Part shown: one piece after another, positions 1-8,026 of the stretch | Layout: each line of letters starts with the position of its first letter | How positions within the stretch are numbered: the first letter of the stretch is position 1 | Assembly (NCBI GenBank): GCA_029863385.1 | Contig: JAOTVU010000034.1 | Location: forward strand, 1-34,724 | From: Acidimicrobiia bacterium | GTDB lineage: Bacteria; Actinomycetota; Acidimicrobiia; Acidimicrobiales; SZUA-35 | Direction of reading: 5' to 3' | Length of the DNA: 34,724 bases | The notes under the pieces: generated by a model | The model's input: the letters and a program-made list of their open reading frames with translations, nothing else | What the model was told of the DNA's origin: nothing | Database searches by the model: none | Made by a program: the position numbers and the translations under genes

Positions 1-324
1 CTGGGCGGCGTCTCCGAGCAGGGTGTCGCCGACCATCGAGAGGGCCACGGTGTCACCCTCCACGGTGATCACCGGGGCTCCGGCCAAGGGATCATCGGCC
101 GGCGATCCGTAGACCGCGAGACCTGCACCCAGCAGGGCCAGCACCGCCAAGGCTGCCACCGCCAGCGAGAGCCGCAGGGCGCGACTTCGGCGGCCGGGTC
201 GACGACGGCCCCGGGAGTCGGTCGACGAGCGGTCCTGGTCGCGTTGGTCGCCGAGCACACGTCGATTTCGGGCGATGAGCCTGCTGGGCGCCGGTCGGTG
301 CCCGGGAGATGTGACGGTCGACAT
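1..324 (-). CDS. CapA-like (PGA_cap family) membrane-anchored protein, C-terminus cut by window edge
   Basis: Only the first 108 codons are present; the frame is open to base 1. The N-terminus is Arg-rich and cytoplasmic (about residues 1-46), followed by one hydrophobic helix (about 49-67). After that comes VALSMVGDTLLGD, which matches the opening strand and metal-loop of the CapA/PGA_cap (calcineurin-like) fold, where the usual motif is VGDxMLG. The start ATG (324-322) overlaps the stop of the upstream ABC exporter as TGATG, so translation is probably coupled. Family members are linked to capsule or polyglutamate export and some are hydrolases; the substrate here is unknown. The family call rests on one motif plus topology because the rest of the domain lies outside the window. 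Confidence 0.72.
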   Translation of the reverse strand, partial: MSTVTSPGHRPAPSRLIARNRRVLGDQRDQDRSSTDSRGRRRPGRRSRALRLSLAVAALAVLALLGAGLAVYGSPADDPLAGAPVITVEGDTVALSMVGDTLLGDAAQ

Positions 325-2162
325 CAACGGGCTCCCTGCCGTCGCGCCTCGACCCGATTGCGTTGGCGCGCTTCCTCACCGGTCATCGATCCAACGATCC
401 GACCTTGTTCGAGCAGGTGGACCTCGTCGGCCATGGCCGCCTCCTGCGGGTCGTGGGTGACCAGCACCACGGTGCCGCCATAGCGCCACAGGAACCGGCG
501 GAACACCTCCTTGGACGCTGCGTCCATGTTGCTCGTGGGCTCGTCGAGTAGAAGGATGCGGGGGTTGCCGACGATGGCCCGAGCCAGGGCGATGCGTTGC
601 CGGTGACCGGCAGGCAGGTTTGTGCCTCCTTCGGTCACCCAACCATCGAGGCCCCCGTCGATCGACTCGAGAACCTCGTCGATGCGGCACGCCACGATCG
701 CCGACCGGAGCTGCTCATCGGTGGCCTTGCGTCGGCGGTAGGCCAGGTTGCGACGGATGGTGCCACTCATCAGGGGTAGGTCCGGGCTCATGATCCCGAT
801 GTTGCGGACACAGGACCGGGCGCTCGTGTCGGCAAGCACCTGACCGTCGACAACGATGAATCCACGGTCGGGCTCATTGGCTCGGATCAGCAGGGACAGC
901 AGCGTGGATTTGCCGGTACCGTTCGGGCCCACGATCGCCGCGATCGTTCCCGGTTCGACCGTCAGGTTGATGTTCTCCAGCACCCCGTCGACCGAGACAT
1001 CGTGGAACTCGATCCGGCCTTCGCTGGGCCGCAGCGGCTCGAGGGTGAGGCCAACGTCGGGCCGGGCCGAGCGCTCCATGTAGTCACGCAGCTTGCGTTT
1101 CGACACCCGGGCTGCCTGCCAGTATTCATGCGCTCTGCCAAGCGTCTGCACCGGACCTCGCAGCTGACGAACGGCCAGCAAGGCCGCAACCAGTCCACCG
1201 ACGGTGATCCGGCCTCGTGACAGCAGAAGCACGCCGACAACCAGCACCGAGCACGTGGCCAGGTAACCGCCGGCGGCCGAGAGGAACCGCAGCATGCCCC
1301 GTGCGTTTGCCGATCGACCGAGCGCTCCCAGTAGATCGGCGTTCTGCCGACCGAGGCGCTGGTGTTCGCCTGCCGCGCGACCGAACGCCTGGACCACGGC
1401 CAGGGAACGAATCTGTTCGGCCAGGTTGCTGGCCAGCAGCGAGCGCCGCCAGCGCACCGCCCGCGTGGTTCGGTGGACGTGGTAGCCCCAGATGATCGAC
1501 GCCGATACGGCCAGCAGCAGCATCCCGAGGGCGGCAAGGGCGACCGTCCAGCTGACATGGATCAGGACGGCCATGCCGAACACCAGGGTCATCGAGCTGA
1601 CGATGCCCCGGGCCAGGCCTCGGCTGGTCCAGGTGCGCAACGTCGACAGATCGCCGGTGAACCTGAGGAGGATCGCCCCCTGGGACGACCGTTGAACCTT
1701 GTGCACCGGAAGGTTGAGCAGGTGGGCGTGCAGCACCATGCGGACTCTGGCCACCTGGGCGTACCCGATTCGTTCCGACACGGTGTATTCCAGGCCTTGA
1801 GCCACGGCGATGCCGGCCGACACGGCGATGAACGCCCAGACAAGCGGCATCACCGTCATTGGCGGCCGTTCCGACGTCAGGTGGTCGACGATGGCCCGGA
1901 TCAACAGCAGTCCACCGGCGGTGGCCAGCGCTCGCAGAAGGCCGATTAGGACCAGTGCGGCCAGGTGTGACTTCGGGAGTGGCAGCTCGGCGTCCAGAGC
2001 GACGGGACCGTCGTGTCCCTCCACAAGCGCCGCGTTGGCCTGCCCCCACCCGGCCTCGAGGCCGGGTTCCCGATCGGAGTTCCGATCGAGGGCTTGGTCG
2101 ATGGACGGATTCTCGGTCTCGTCGACAGACCCGTCAGCCGAAGATGTGTGATCGAAGCGCAC
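324..2162 (-). CDS. ABC exporter, fused membrane and ATPase domains (MsbA/ABCB type)
   Basis: This 612-aa half-transporter has about 75 hydrophilic residues at the N-terminus, a six-helix exporter membrane domain and a C-terminal ATPase. The ATPase shows Walker A GPNGTGKST, Walker B ILLLDEPT and the switch histidine in VTHD. The signature loop reads NLPAGHRQRIALARA, so the usual LSGGQ is LPAGH. The frame is open much further upstream, but that part is the antisense-frame shadow of the preceding gene. GTG at 2162, 8 nt after that gene's stop and preceded by AGGAAA, gives a normal family length. It is the middle gene of a three-gene minus-strand operon (P-loop NTPase, exporter, CapA-like protein). 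The CapA-like partner suggests export of a surface or polymeric compound, which is inference. Confidence 0.88.
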   Translation of the reverse strand: MRFDHTSSADGSVDETENPSIDQALDRNSDREPGLEAGWGQANAALVEGHDGPVALDAELPLPKSHLAALVLIGLLRALATAGGLLLIRAIVDHLTSERPPMTVMPLVWAFIAVSAGIAVAQGLEYTVSERIGYAQVARVRMVLHAHLLNLPVHKVQRSSQGAILLRFTGDLSTLRTWTSRGLARGIVSSMTLVFGMAVLIHVSWTVALAALGMLLLAVSASIIWGYHVHRTTRAVRWRRSLLASNLAEQIRSLAVVQAFGRAAGEHQRLGRQNADLLGALGRSANARGMLRFLSAAGGYLATCSVLVVGVLLLSRGRITVGGLVAALLAVRQLRGPVQTLGRAHEYWQAARVSKRKLRDYMERSARPDVGLTLEPLRPSEGRIEFHDVSVDGVLENINLTVEPGTIAAIVGPNGTGKSTLLSLLIRANEPDRGFIVVDGQVLADTSARSCVRNIGIMSPDLPLMSGTIRRNLAYRRRKATDEQLRSAIVACRIDEVLESIDGGLDGWVTEGGTNLPAGHRQRIALARAIVGNPRILLLDEPTSNMDAASKEVFRRFLWRYGGTVVLVTHDPQEAAMADEVHLLEQGRIVGSMTGEEARQRNRVEARRQGAR

Positions 2163-2170
2163 GGCGTTTC

Positions 2171-3343
2171 CTAGGGTTGGGCGACGGCCGCGGGTCGGCT
2201 CGTGGCGGTGACGTCCGGCTTGTTGTCCTTGAGCCATCGGTTCTCGATCGCCCACCTGAGAAGCTGTTCGGCGGCCTTCGCCGATGACAGCTCCGGCTTG
2301 GTCAGCACCGGCACCGGGCTGTTCTGGGCGATCTCCCGTATGGCCAGGGGCGATGCGGTGCAAGCCCCGGAGAGGGCCAACAGCGGAATGCCGGACCGGT
2401 GCAACGCCTCGGATCCACCGACGGCGCCGACCGCGTCTCCGGCAGCAAAGATGACGCCATCGACGTATTGTTTGAAGATCGGACTGCGAAGTAGAGCCGC
2501 CGTCTCCTGCTGGAAGATCCCGTCGGCCACCTCGACCACGATCGAGGAGCACCCGGCGCTGGCCAGATGATCGATGAGCTGGGCCATGATCTTTTCGACC
2601 ACGACGATGGGAAGGCGGTACGTTGAGGCGTAGCCCGCGTCGGTGAAGTCGAGCACGGTGCGGGCTCCTGCGTCGACCATCGACCAGTAGTCGCCACCCG
2701 ATCCTGTTCCGGTGACCTTGGTTCCCCCGGGGCTTTGGCCGGCGGCGACGAGGCCCTCGATGAGGGAGGCCACGGCGGTGGTCTTGCCGGCGTTCATGGA
2801 GGTGCCGAACACGGCGATGACCGGTGGCCGGTTGGAGGGTGGGAGGATTACCGGCAGGGCGAAGTCGGCGAGGTTGAGCGGTGTTCCGTTTCTTCGCCCT
2901 AGTAGTCCGACCGGCTGGATCTCGGTCGGTCGGCGGGTCGAGCTGTGCCGGTTGATCACCGTGGCCGCCACGCCGCCGCCGGCGGACAGGTTGGTGAGGC
3001 GGAGATCAAGGGGAATGTTCGACTCGAACTGGTCGGGGGCGTAGCGGTCGCCGTAGGCGACGATGATCTCATCGCCTTCCCGCATGTAGGGTCGACGTCC
3101 GTTCCTCAGCTCGATCCGACGATGGTGCCCGAGGCGAGTCACCTCGGCCAGGACGATGTCTCCGCTTCGCGGTCGAACCGGGCCGCTTATCAAGGCGAGC
3201 CCGTTCCAGTCGTACCTGGGATCGACGAGAGGGACCCGCCGGCAGGTGAACGCCGCTCGGGCCGCTCTAATCCTCGTGACCTCGATGGGCGTCACCTGGA
3301 CGGTCCGGAACCACCGGGGATCTGCATGCTCTTGAACGGACAC
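2171..3343 (-). CDS. P-loop NTPase of the dethiobiotin-synthetase/DUF1611-like type
   Basis: A protein of about 390 aa. A beta-rich N-terminal part (roughly residues 1-150) precedes a P-loop domain with Walker A FGTSMNAGKTTA, then KVTGTGSGGDYWSMVDAGA and VEVADGIFQQE. This layout resembles DUF1611_C and dethiobiotin-synthetase-type NTPases, in which ATP binding drives a ligase or kinase step, but the exact family is not certain. Three starts are possible. I prefer GTG at 3343, with AGAGAG about 7 nt upstream; ATG at 3367 and ATG at 3391 are in frame. It is first in the operon with the ABC exporter (8-nt gap) and the CapA-like gene, so it may make or activate what the exporter moves. Its reaction is unknown. 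Confidence 0.7.
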   Translation of the reverse strand: MSVQEHADPRWFRTVQVTPIEVTRIRAARAAFTCRRVPLVDPRYDWNGLALISGPVRPRSGDIVLAEVTRLGHHRRIELRNGRRPYMREGDEIIVAYGDRYAPDQFESNIPLDLRLTNLSAGGGVAATVINRHSSTRRPTEIQPVGLLGRRNGTPLNLADFALPVILPPSNRPPVIAVFGTSMNAGKTTAVASLIEGLVAAGQSPGGTKVTGTGSGGDYWSMVDAGARTVLDFTDAGYASTYRLPIVVVEKIMAQLIDHLASAGCSSIVVEVADGIFQQETAALLRSPIFKQYVDGVIFAAGDAVGAVGGSEALHRSGIPLLALSGACTASPLAIREIAQNSPVPVLTKPELSSAKAAEQLLRWAIENRWLKDNKPDVTATSRPAAVAQP

Positions 3344-3690
3344 CGAAAAACTCTCTCTTCTGCCCATGCCCGGGCCTCGCCATTCGACCATCCCCGTGGT
3401 CGCCCGTCTTGATCGTCTTGATCGCCACGGCCGCACCAAGCGGGCCGGCGTAACGACGGAGCGATTCGACCGTTGGGCGACCCACAAGAAGATGGATTCT
3501 TGTCGATGGCAACTGTCGTGAGCTCTCTATTGGCCTCAGTATTGCCGGGCTCGATGGGCGGTCGTGTGCTCCTGGGTCGTTCTGCTCAGAATCCGCCGCC
3601 GGGCGGGTTGGAGCGCGTTCGCGTGTTGAGGCTCGCCATGTCTGGTCGTCTGTTGCCTTTGGCAGATTAATCGTTTATCGTCGATTAACG
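3344..3690. other. Divergent intergenic region
   Basis: This 347-bp gap separates the minus-strand P-loop/ABC/CapA operon from the plus-strand ArsR gene and must hold both promoters. A 65-codon open frame at 3473-3670 (plus) has no ribosome-binding site or recognisable motif and is not called. The only clear structure is the dyad at its right end. Confidence 0.5.
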
Positions 3691-3692
3691 AT
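3670..3692. promoter_or_regulatory. Probable ArsR operator, 11-1-11 dyad over the start codon
   Basis: The left half ATCGTTTATCG (3670-3680) and right half CGATTAACGAT (3682-3692) are inverted repeats matching at 10 of 11 positions around a single central T. The dyad ends inside the ATG (3691) of the ArsR-type gene. SmtB/ArsR operators are AT-rich imperfect dyads of about this size at the promoter of their own gene, so autorepression is likely. A possible -35 TTGCCT (3653-3658) and -10 TATCGT (3676-3681), 17 bp apart, would place transcription start near the ATG, meaning a leaderless message. The dyad is seen; its role is inferred. Confidence 0.6.
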
Positions 3693-3999
3693 GAATCCCC
3701 ACAATGTGCTCAGCAAAGCCGATGCGGATGAGTACGCGACCTGGTTCCGATGCCTCGCCGACGGCACCCGGATACGAATCCTGAATCTCGTCGCCAACGC
3801 CGACGGGCCAGTGACGGTCGGTGAAATCGTCGGCGTGATCGGGAAGAGTCAGTCGACCGTGTCGCGGCACCTTCAACTGCTGGCCGAGGACCGGTTCGTC
3901 TTCACCCGACCCGACGGGGTGCGAACGTTGGTCACGGTCAACGAAGCCTGTATGTCGGCTCTGCCCGAAGCGGCGGCCGCGATCATGGGACGGCGCTGA
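3691..3999 (+). CDS. ArsR/SmtB-family transcriptional repressor
   Basis: A 102-aa winged-helix protein of the usual ArsR length. LADGTRIRILNLVA is the typical first helix, and VTVGEIVGVIGKSQSTVSRHLQLLAEDRFV is the helix-turn-helix, with SQSTVSRHL as recognition helix. The beta-wing follows (RPDGVRTLVTVN). The classical CxC metal site of ArsR is absent. Only two cysteines are present, one just before LADGTR and one near the C-terminus (NEACMSAL), so the inducer (arsenical, other metal or another ligand) cannot be read from sequence. It is followed 24 nt later by an ArsP-type permease, the expected target of its control, and a dyad overlaps its start codon. Confidence 0.88.
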   Translation: MNPHNVLSKADADEYATWFRCLADGTRIRILNLVANADGPVTVGEIVGVIGKSQSTVSRHLQLLAEDRFVFTRPDGVRTLVTVNEACMSALPEAAAAIMGRR

Positions 4000-4023
4000 A
4001 ATGGCGGTTCCCGATATGGGTCG

Positions 4024-4917
4024 GTGTTCGCGGTGATCCACGCTGCATGGCTGCTGGTTGAGCTGCTGGTGTTGCTTCTCGCGGTGTCGTTCACGATCCA
4101 TCTTGTCCAGCGCCGATTCGGCCCGGAGCGGGTTCGTCGGTGGATGGGTGGTGCTCCGGTGGTGGCGGCGCTCAAGGGAATTGCAGTGGGATTCGTCACC
4201 CCCTTCTGCACTTATTCGGCCATCCCGATGTTGGTCGGGCTTCGTCAAGCCGGGGTGCCTGCGGCGGGCTACGTGGCCTTCGTCAGCGCGGCCCCGGTGC
4301 TCGATCCGGTCCTGTTCGGAGCGCTGGTGATCATCGTCGGACTGCCGGCGGCGTCCCTCTACATGGCGGTGGCCTTCCTCGGGGCGATTACCCTGGCCCT
4401 CGTGGCGCAGCATCTGGGGGTGGAGTTGTCACTGGACGGCCTCGGGTCGGTCGAAGACCCCGGTGGAAGTTGTGGTGGGAAGCCGTGCGCCTGGGCCGGG
4501 CTGTCGACCGAGATGCGAGGGGCGGCCCGAGCCTCTCTGGCGCTGTTGCGCTCGGTCGGGGCGCTGCTGGTCGTCGGGGTGTTTGTTGGGCTGGCCATCG
4601 AGACCCTCGTGCAGCCGCAGGACGTGGCGGCGATTACCGGCGACGGGGCACAATGGTCGATCCCGTTGGCGGCTGCGTTGGGTACGCCGCTGTACGTGAG
4701 CACCAGCTTGTTCGTGCCCATCGCCCACTCGCTCGGGCGGGCTGGCGTCGGCGTTGGTGCCATCGTGGCCCTCACGATCTCGGGTGCCGGGGCCAACATC
4801 CCCGAGTTCGTCGTGCTGGCCAAGCTCTTCTCGAAGGCTGCCGTTTCGCTGTTCATCGGCTACGTCTTCGCCATCGCCCTGGCCGGCGGGCTGCTGGCCC
4901 AAATGCTGCTCGGCTGA
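4024..4917 (+). CDS. ArsP/DUF318-type permease
   Basis: A 297-aa membrane protein with about eight hydrophobic helices. TPFCTYSAIP (about residues 59-68) and SGAGANIPEF near the C-terminus are the conserved membrane motifs of the ArsP_1 (DUF318) permeases. Some of these export trivalent methylated or aromatic arsenicals, and others are linked to Cu/Zn. The central loop carries a Cys pair (GGSCGGKPCAW) that could bind a thiophilic ion. The start is GTG at 4024; GTG at 4033 is an alternative, and neither has a strong ribosome site. It lies 24 nt after the ArsR-type repressor gene and is probably co-transcribed. Substrate is inferred from the family and neighbour only. Confidence 0.83.
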   Translation: MFAVIHAAWLLVELLVLLLAVSFTIHLVQRRFGPERVRRWMGGAPVVAALKGIAVGFVTPFCTYSAIPMLVGLRQAGVPAAGYVAFVSAAPVLDPVLFGALVIIVGLPAASLYMAVAFLGAITLALVAQHLGVELSLDGLGSVEDPGGSCGGKPCAWAGLSTEMRGAARASLALLRSVGALLVVGVFVGLAIETLVQPQDVAAITGDGAQWSIPLAAALGTPLYVSTSLFVPIAHSLGRAGVGVGAIVALTISGAGANIPEFVVLAKLFSKAAVSLFIGYVFAIALAGGLLAQMLLG

Positions 4918-4964
4918 GAGCCGCCCGGCCCCTGAAATCGCGTCTCGCCCGAAATCGGAGACGC

Positions 4965-4970
4965 TACCAT
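4965..4970 (+). promoter_or_regulatory. Possible -10 box of the tRNA gene
   Basis: TACCAT lies 9 nt before the first base of the tRNA and fits TAnnnT. No convincing -35 element is seen. Confidence 0.3.
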
Positions 4971-4979
4971 GGGGGCCCT

Positions 4980-5052
4980 GCCCGAATAGCTCAGTTGGTA
5001 GAGCGCCGCATTCGTAATGCGTAGGTCCGGAGTTCAAATCTCCGTTCGGGCT
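4980..5052 (+). tRNA. tRNA-Thr (anticodon CGT)
   Basis: A full cloverleaf can be folded by eye. The acceptor stem is GCCCGAA (4980-4986) with TTCGGGC (5045-5051). The D stem is GCTC/GAGC. The anticodon arm has loop TTCGTAA with anticodon CGT at 5013-5015. The T stem is CGGAG/CTCCG with loop TTCAAAT, and the discriminator base is T5052. CCA is not encoded. The anticodon reads ACG threonine codons. The 27-43 pair of the anticodon stem is a C-T mismatch. Confidence 0.95.
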
Positions 5053-5233
5053 CGCTGACCAGGGAAGCGCAGTCTTGCGGGCCCGGGTTCCGTTGGTCTG
5101 AGACGGAAACTGCGAATCGGCGTCGAGGGGCCGGACTGCGGTTCGGTTTCCCGTCGTGCACGTTGCTTCGACACGTAGACGATCCGTCAGTTCGACTCTG
5201 AGATAGTCATCGATGCTGGCGAGCGGCGACGGG

Positions 5234-5845
5234 TCAGGCCTCGCGGTAAGGCTGGCGGATGATGGTGCGCATCTTGGCCGGGTCGGCCTTGCGAGGGTCG
5301 GAGAGGTAGATCTCGTGGTGCTTTCCCGTCAGCTGGTGGCCGTGCGCTTCGATGAAGTCGTGGAGTCTGGCGATGGTGGGAGCCTCGTCGGCGTACGGCC
5401 CGATGTGTAGAATCTGGGCGGCGAGCCCCTCTGTGAAAGGCTCCACCCGGGCTTTGGGGCCGGCGGCGAGGTCCTTGTTGGCCGTGACGGCAGGAATGAC
5501 CTCGGCCGCCATCTCGTCGGTGACGGCGTCGGGGAGACAGATCATCGCCGTCCAGAGCCAGCTCGACTTGTCGTTCGGGTCGAAGTCGGCCATGTCCGGT
5601 ACCCACCAGAGTCCTTCGAGGGGCATGACCGTGTAGGCATCGCCCGTCGCCGATTTGACCGCGGCCCGTAGGCCGTAAGCAATGGGATACAGCGCTTCGA
5701 CCGCCTCCTTGTAGTCAGATGAGGTGTTCGGGTCTCCCTTGCCGTCGATCATCAGGAACGGGCGGGTTGGGACGTCGACGACGGTTGGTGTTCGCTTGGC
5801 CGTGTAGTGAACGCGGTAGGTCTTCTTCAGGTCGATGCTGGTCAT
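5234..5845 (-). CDS. GyrI-like domain protein (intact copy)
   Basis: This 203-aa protein resembles stand-alone GyrI-like small-molecule-binding (SOUL/GyrI superfamily) proteins. Seen features are TRPFLMIDGKGDPN near the N-terminus, GLRAAVKSATGDAYTVMPLEGLWW in the middle (quoted as separate motifs GLRAAVKSATGD and MPLEGLWW), and LHIGPYADEAPTIARLHDFI with a C-terminal HEIYLSDPR. These are the usual signature stretches of the family. Such proteins bind hydrophobic or cationic ligands and some hydrolyse cyclopropanes; a ligand cannot be named here. ATG at 5845 has AAAGGA 9 nt upstream. A second, broken copy lies at 8027-8450, and the similarity extends into the leader upstream of the ATG, which indicates a fairly recent duplication. 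Confidence 0.82.
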   Translation of the reverse strand: MTSIDLKKTYRVHYTAKRTPTVVDVPTRPFLMIDGKGDPNTSSDYKEAVEALYPIAYGLRAAVKSATGDAYTVMPLEGLWWVPDMADFDPNDKSSWLWTAMICLPDAVTDEMAAEVIPAVTANKDLAAGPKARVEPFTEGLAAQILHIGPYADEAPTIARLHDFIEAHGHQLTGKHHEIYLSDPRKADPAKMRTIIRQPYREA

Positions 5846-6241
5846 CGTCGTGGTCCTTTGCCGTGGTGGGTCGCCAGCGCACCAACGGCGACCATGGTGA
5901 CAGCATTCGCTTCCGGTCCGTCTTCATCCAGGGGCCAATGGCCCGAAGTCGGACCTGGCGAGAGGCTCATGGCGGCTCGCACGGACCGAGTCGTTCCGAC
6001 CGTGCCGGTTGGCGGCCGGAGAGATTGTTGAGAATGGGTCGACAAGACGCCACCACCGTCGTCTTCGCCCAAACCAGACAATCGACATGCGTATAGGCTT
6101 CGGAGGCTTCATCGCCCCCTTCCATCCCCCGGATCACCGAACGGACACCGATACATCGGACACGACAGACGTCGCACCGAGTGATTCGAGGACGGCGGTC
6201 GAAGTGGCGAGAAGCCGAGCGACCATCTCGACCGAGCCGTG
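5846..6241. other. Gap of about 400 bp without a recognisable gene
   Basis: This lies between the GyrI-like gene and the lipoprotein at 6242, both on the minus strand. Several short open frames overlap on both strands, but none has a ribosome site or recognisable motif. It presumably holds the GyrI-like promoter and the end of the lipoprotein transcript. Confidence 0.4.
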
Positions 6242-6955
6242 TCAACAACCGGGACCCGCCCCGGCATCGATGCTCCCAATGCGCGATGCGGGCTCGAGCG
6301 GCAGCTCCCGAAAACCGAAGCGAATGGACGAGACCCGGCCGCGTACGTAGGCGGCCGTAGCGGGACCGCCCGGATCGCACTCGGATACAAGATCGACCAT
6401 GCCCGGATATGCCGTTTGGAGGTCGCCCAAGGTGGAATCGATGCCGATCCCTTCGATGGTTTTCAGGGGCAGCGAAGAGGGCCCGTGGCCCCATCCGGCG
6501 AAGTGCTCCTCACCATCGTCCCGAAAGAACTCGTAGTCGCTGAACACCACAGCCAGACCAACATTCTCCCAGTAGACATGCCGCAGCGGGTGACCGCCGT
6601 ATGGGTACTCCTCTCCTGGGTCCGGCTGACCCAGGAGACCGACAAGAACCTCCATGGCCGAGGCGGTCGGTTCGCCAAAGTCGAGATCGCCGAGACCGTC
6701 CGGCCTGAGCACGAGCTGCCCCGAGCGAGTTTCCGTTGTCGGCGTGGCCGTGGAGGTCGTACTGCTCGGGGGTGTCGAGACCTCACCCGTGGATGTCACG
6801 GCTGCCGACGTGTTTGACTGAGCGGTCGTCGGCTCTGCACTGTTGATATCTGCTCCGCAGGCGGCGACCAACACCAGGCAGCCAACAAGCCGAACCCAGC
6901 GCAACCGGCGCCGTCTCTCGAGATCTGCACTCACGCCTCCACAATCGGATACCAA
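6242..6955 (-). CDS. Putative lipoprotein, intact member of a locally repeated family
   Basis: About 230 aa. An Arg-rich n-region (ERRRRLRW) and hydrophobic segment lead into the lipobox LVAAC, so the mature protein should be lipid-anchored outside the membrane. A Thr/Ser-rich linker follows, then a folded part with LRPDGLGDLDFGEP, HVYWENVGLAVVF and a C-terminal RIGSIDAGAGPGC. The final Cys may pair with another. I do not recognise a named domain. TTG at 6955 or GTG at 6934 may be the start; both keep the signal peptide. Broken relatives occur at 7703-8026, 10095-10348 with 12243-12366, and 13424-13486, so this is the only whole copy in the window. Confidence 0.7.
   Translation of the reverse strand: MVSDCGGVSADLERRRRLRWVRLVGCLVLVAACGADINSAEPTTAQSNTSAAVTSTGEVSTPPSSTTSTATPTTETRSGQLVLRPDGLGDLDFGEPTASAMEVLVGLLGQPDPGEEYPYGGHPLRHVYWENVGLAVVFSDYEFFRDDGEEHFAGWGHGPSSLPLKTIEGIGIDSTLGDLQTAYPGMVDLVSECDPGGPATAAYVRGRVSSIRFGFRELPLEPASRIGSIDAGAGPGC
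6613..6637. repeat. Perfect 9-bp inverted repeat inside the lipoprotein gene
   Basis: CTCCTGGGT (6613-6621) and ACCCAGGAG (6629-6637) are perfect inverted repeats around a 7-nt spacer. The homologous point in the broken paralogue is where the sulfatase-bearing insert sits. That copy keeps the right arm from CCAGGAG onward and lacks the left arm and the spacer. Confidence 0.6.
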
Positions 6956-7072
6956 CCACGCCTGAACAAGAGGAGAAGGTCACCTCTCTGCAGCTGTCAC
7001 TCGACCCCGGCCGCCGATGCACCCTTTGGCAGCCCGCCTTCTGCCCGCCCTCTCGTCCAGAGCCGCTGGAAT

Positions 7073-7669
7073 TCAGGCGCTCTGGCTGAAGAAGGCGGTC
7101 CAGTCGCCGGTCTCGGTTATCTCCACCAGCCGGCACAGCAAGATGTCGTCGAGGAGGCCGCAGGCTGCTGGATCTCGCCAGACGTAGACCGCACCCTGCC
7201 CTTCAATCCGTTCGATCTCGAACGGCTGGGACAAGTCGTGGATGAGGAGGGCGAGGATCTCGGTGCCTTGGGCTTCGCCGTTCTGCCAGAACTCGCCCGG
7301 CGTCATGTCTTGATACTCCTCGACGAAAACGTCGGTGTGAATGAATGGAAGGTCTCCTGCAACGGCAAGCTCGTTCAGCCGACCGAAGTCGCACGCGATC
7401 GCTGCCGACAGGATCTCCGTCCGCATTGCCGCCACGGCACCGGGGAGATCGTCCTGTGCCGATGGCATCGTTCGATCCGCCGCTGAGCAGCGGGGTGACG
7501 GCGAGTCCGTCGGGGACGTCGCGTCGGCGCCGGCGTCCTCGACCGTCGAGGAGGAGGAGTCGTCGGCGGTGGTGCTCGCCTCCTCGACGCCACCACACGA
7601 CGCGGCGGCCAGAGCGAGGAACACCAACGGCGCGAGCAGCTGAAGGGCCGACCAAGCGCTTCGCTTCAT
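7073..7669 (-). CDS. Putative secreted lipoprotein, unknown function
   Basis: A 198-aa protein with a clear lipoprotein signal (MKRSAWSALQLLAPLVF start, lipobox LAAASC). It has an acidic Ser/Thr-rich linker of about 35 residues and a folded C-terminal domain containing DLPGAVAAMRTEILSAAI, MTPGEFWQNGEAQG and YVWRDPAACG. The layout resembles a recurrent actinobacterial lipoprotein type with a small, possibly NTF2-like, domain; I cannot name the family. ATG at 7669 is the only good start. The signal peptide, base composition and intact frame support a real gene. It sits among duplicated and broken genes but has no copy of its own here. Confidence 0.68.
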   Translation of the reverse strand: MKRSAWSALQLLAPLVFLALAAASCGGVEEASTTADDSSSSTVEDAGADATSPTDSPSPRCSAADRTMPSAQDDLPGAVAAMRTEILSAAIACDFGRLNELAVAGDLPFIHTDVFVEEYQDMTPGEFWQNGEAQGTEILALLIHDLSQPFEIERIEGQGAVYVWRDPAACGLLDDILLCRLVEITETGDWTAFFSQSA

Positions 7670-7702
7670 ATCGCCAGCACACCACGCGCCAGTCGGTATT
7701 GG

Positions 7703-8026
7703 TTAGAGAAGTAGGTCCTCCACCAAGAGGCGTTTCGGCACCGACGGGCTGAGGCGTCGGGCCCCGTCGTCCTCCCTCTCGACCTGTCGCCGTCCCCACG
7801 GCTTCTGGCAGGTCGATCGGGCGCCGGCGCCGAGGCCGGCTATCGGGCTCGACCCGTCGCTGGGAGGGCCACCGAGCTCTCCTTCCAAGCCCAGCGCTGT
7901 TGAGCCGATCGAGAAAAGCCAGGTTCCTGTGCACTCATCCGGCTCGGCGAACAACCTCAACTGGTCCCCAAAGACCGCCTGAAGATCAGCAACGGTGGAG
8001 CCGACCGTGATGCCCTCTGGCGTGGT
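7703..8026 (-). pseudogene. C-terminal fragment of a lipoprotein-family gene, fused to the GyrI-like pseudogene
   Basis: The frame reads GITVGSTVADLQAVFGDQL, LGLEGELGGPPSDG and IAGLGAGARSTC. It matches the C-terminal half of the lipoprotein at 6242-6955 in layout (GIGIDSTLGDLQTAYPG; a final I-x-x-I/L-x-A-G-x-x-x-C). It has no signal peptide or N-terminal half. Upstream it runs in frame into the second half of the frameshifted GyrI-like copy, with the junction near 8020-8027. The tail after the conserved Cys (about 40 residues to 7703) looks like read-through. Confidence 0.6.

Noticed and set aside
3473..3670. 65-codon plus-strand frame in the divergent region
   Set aside because: It has no ribosome site and no motif, and it ends within the ArsR operator region.
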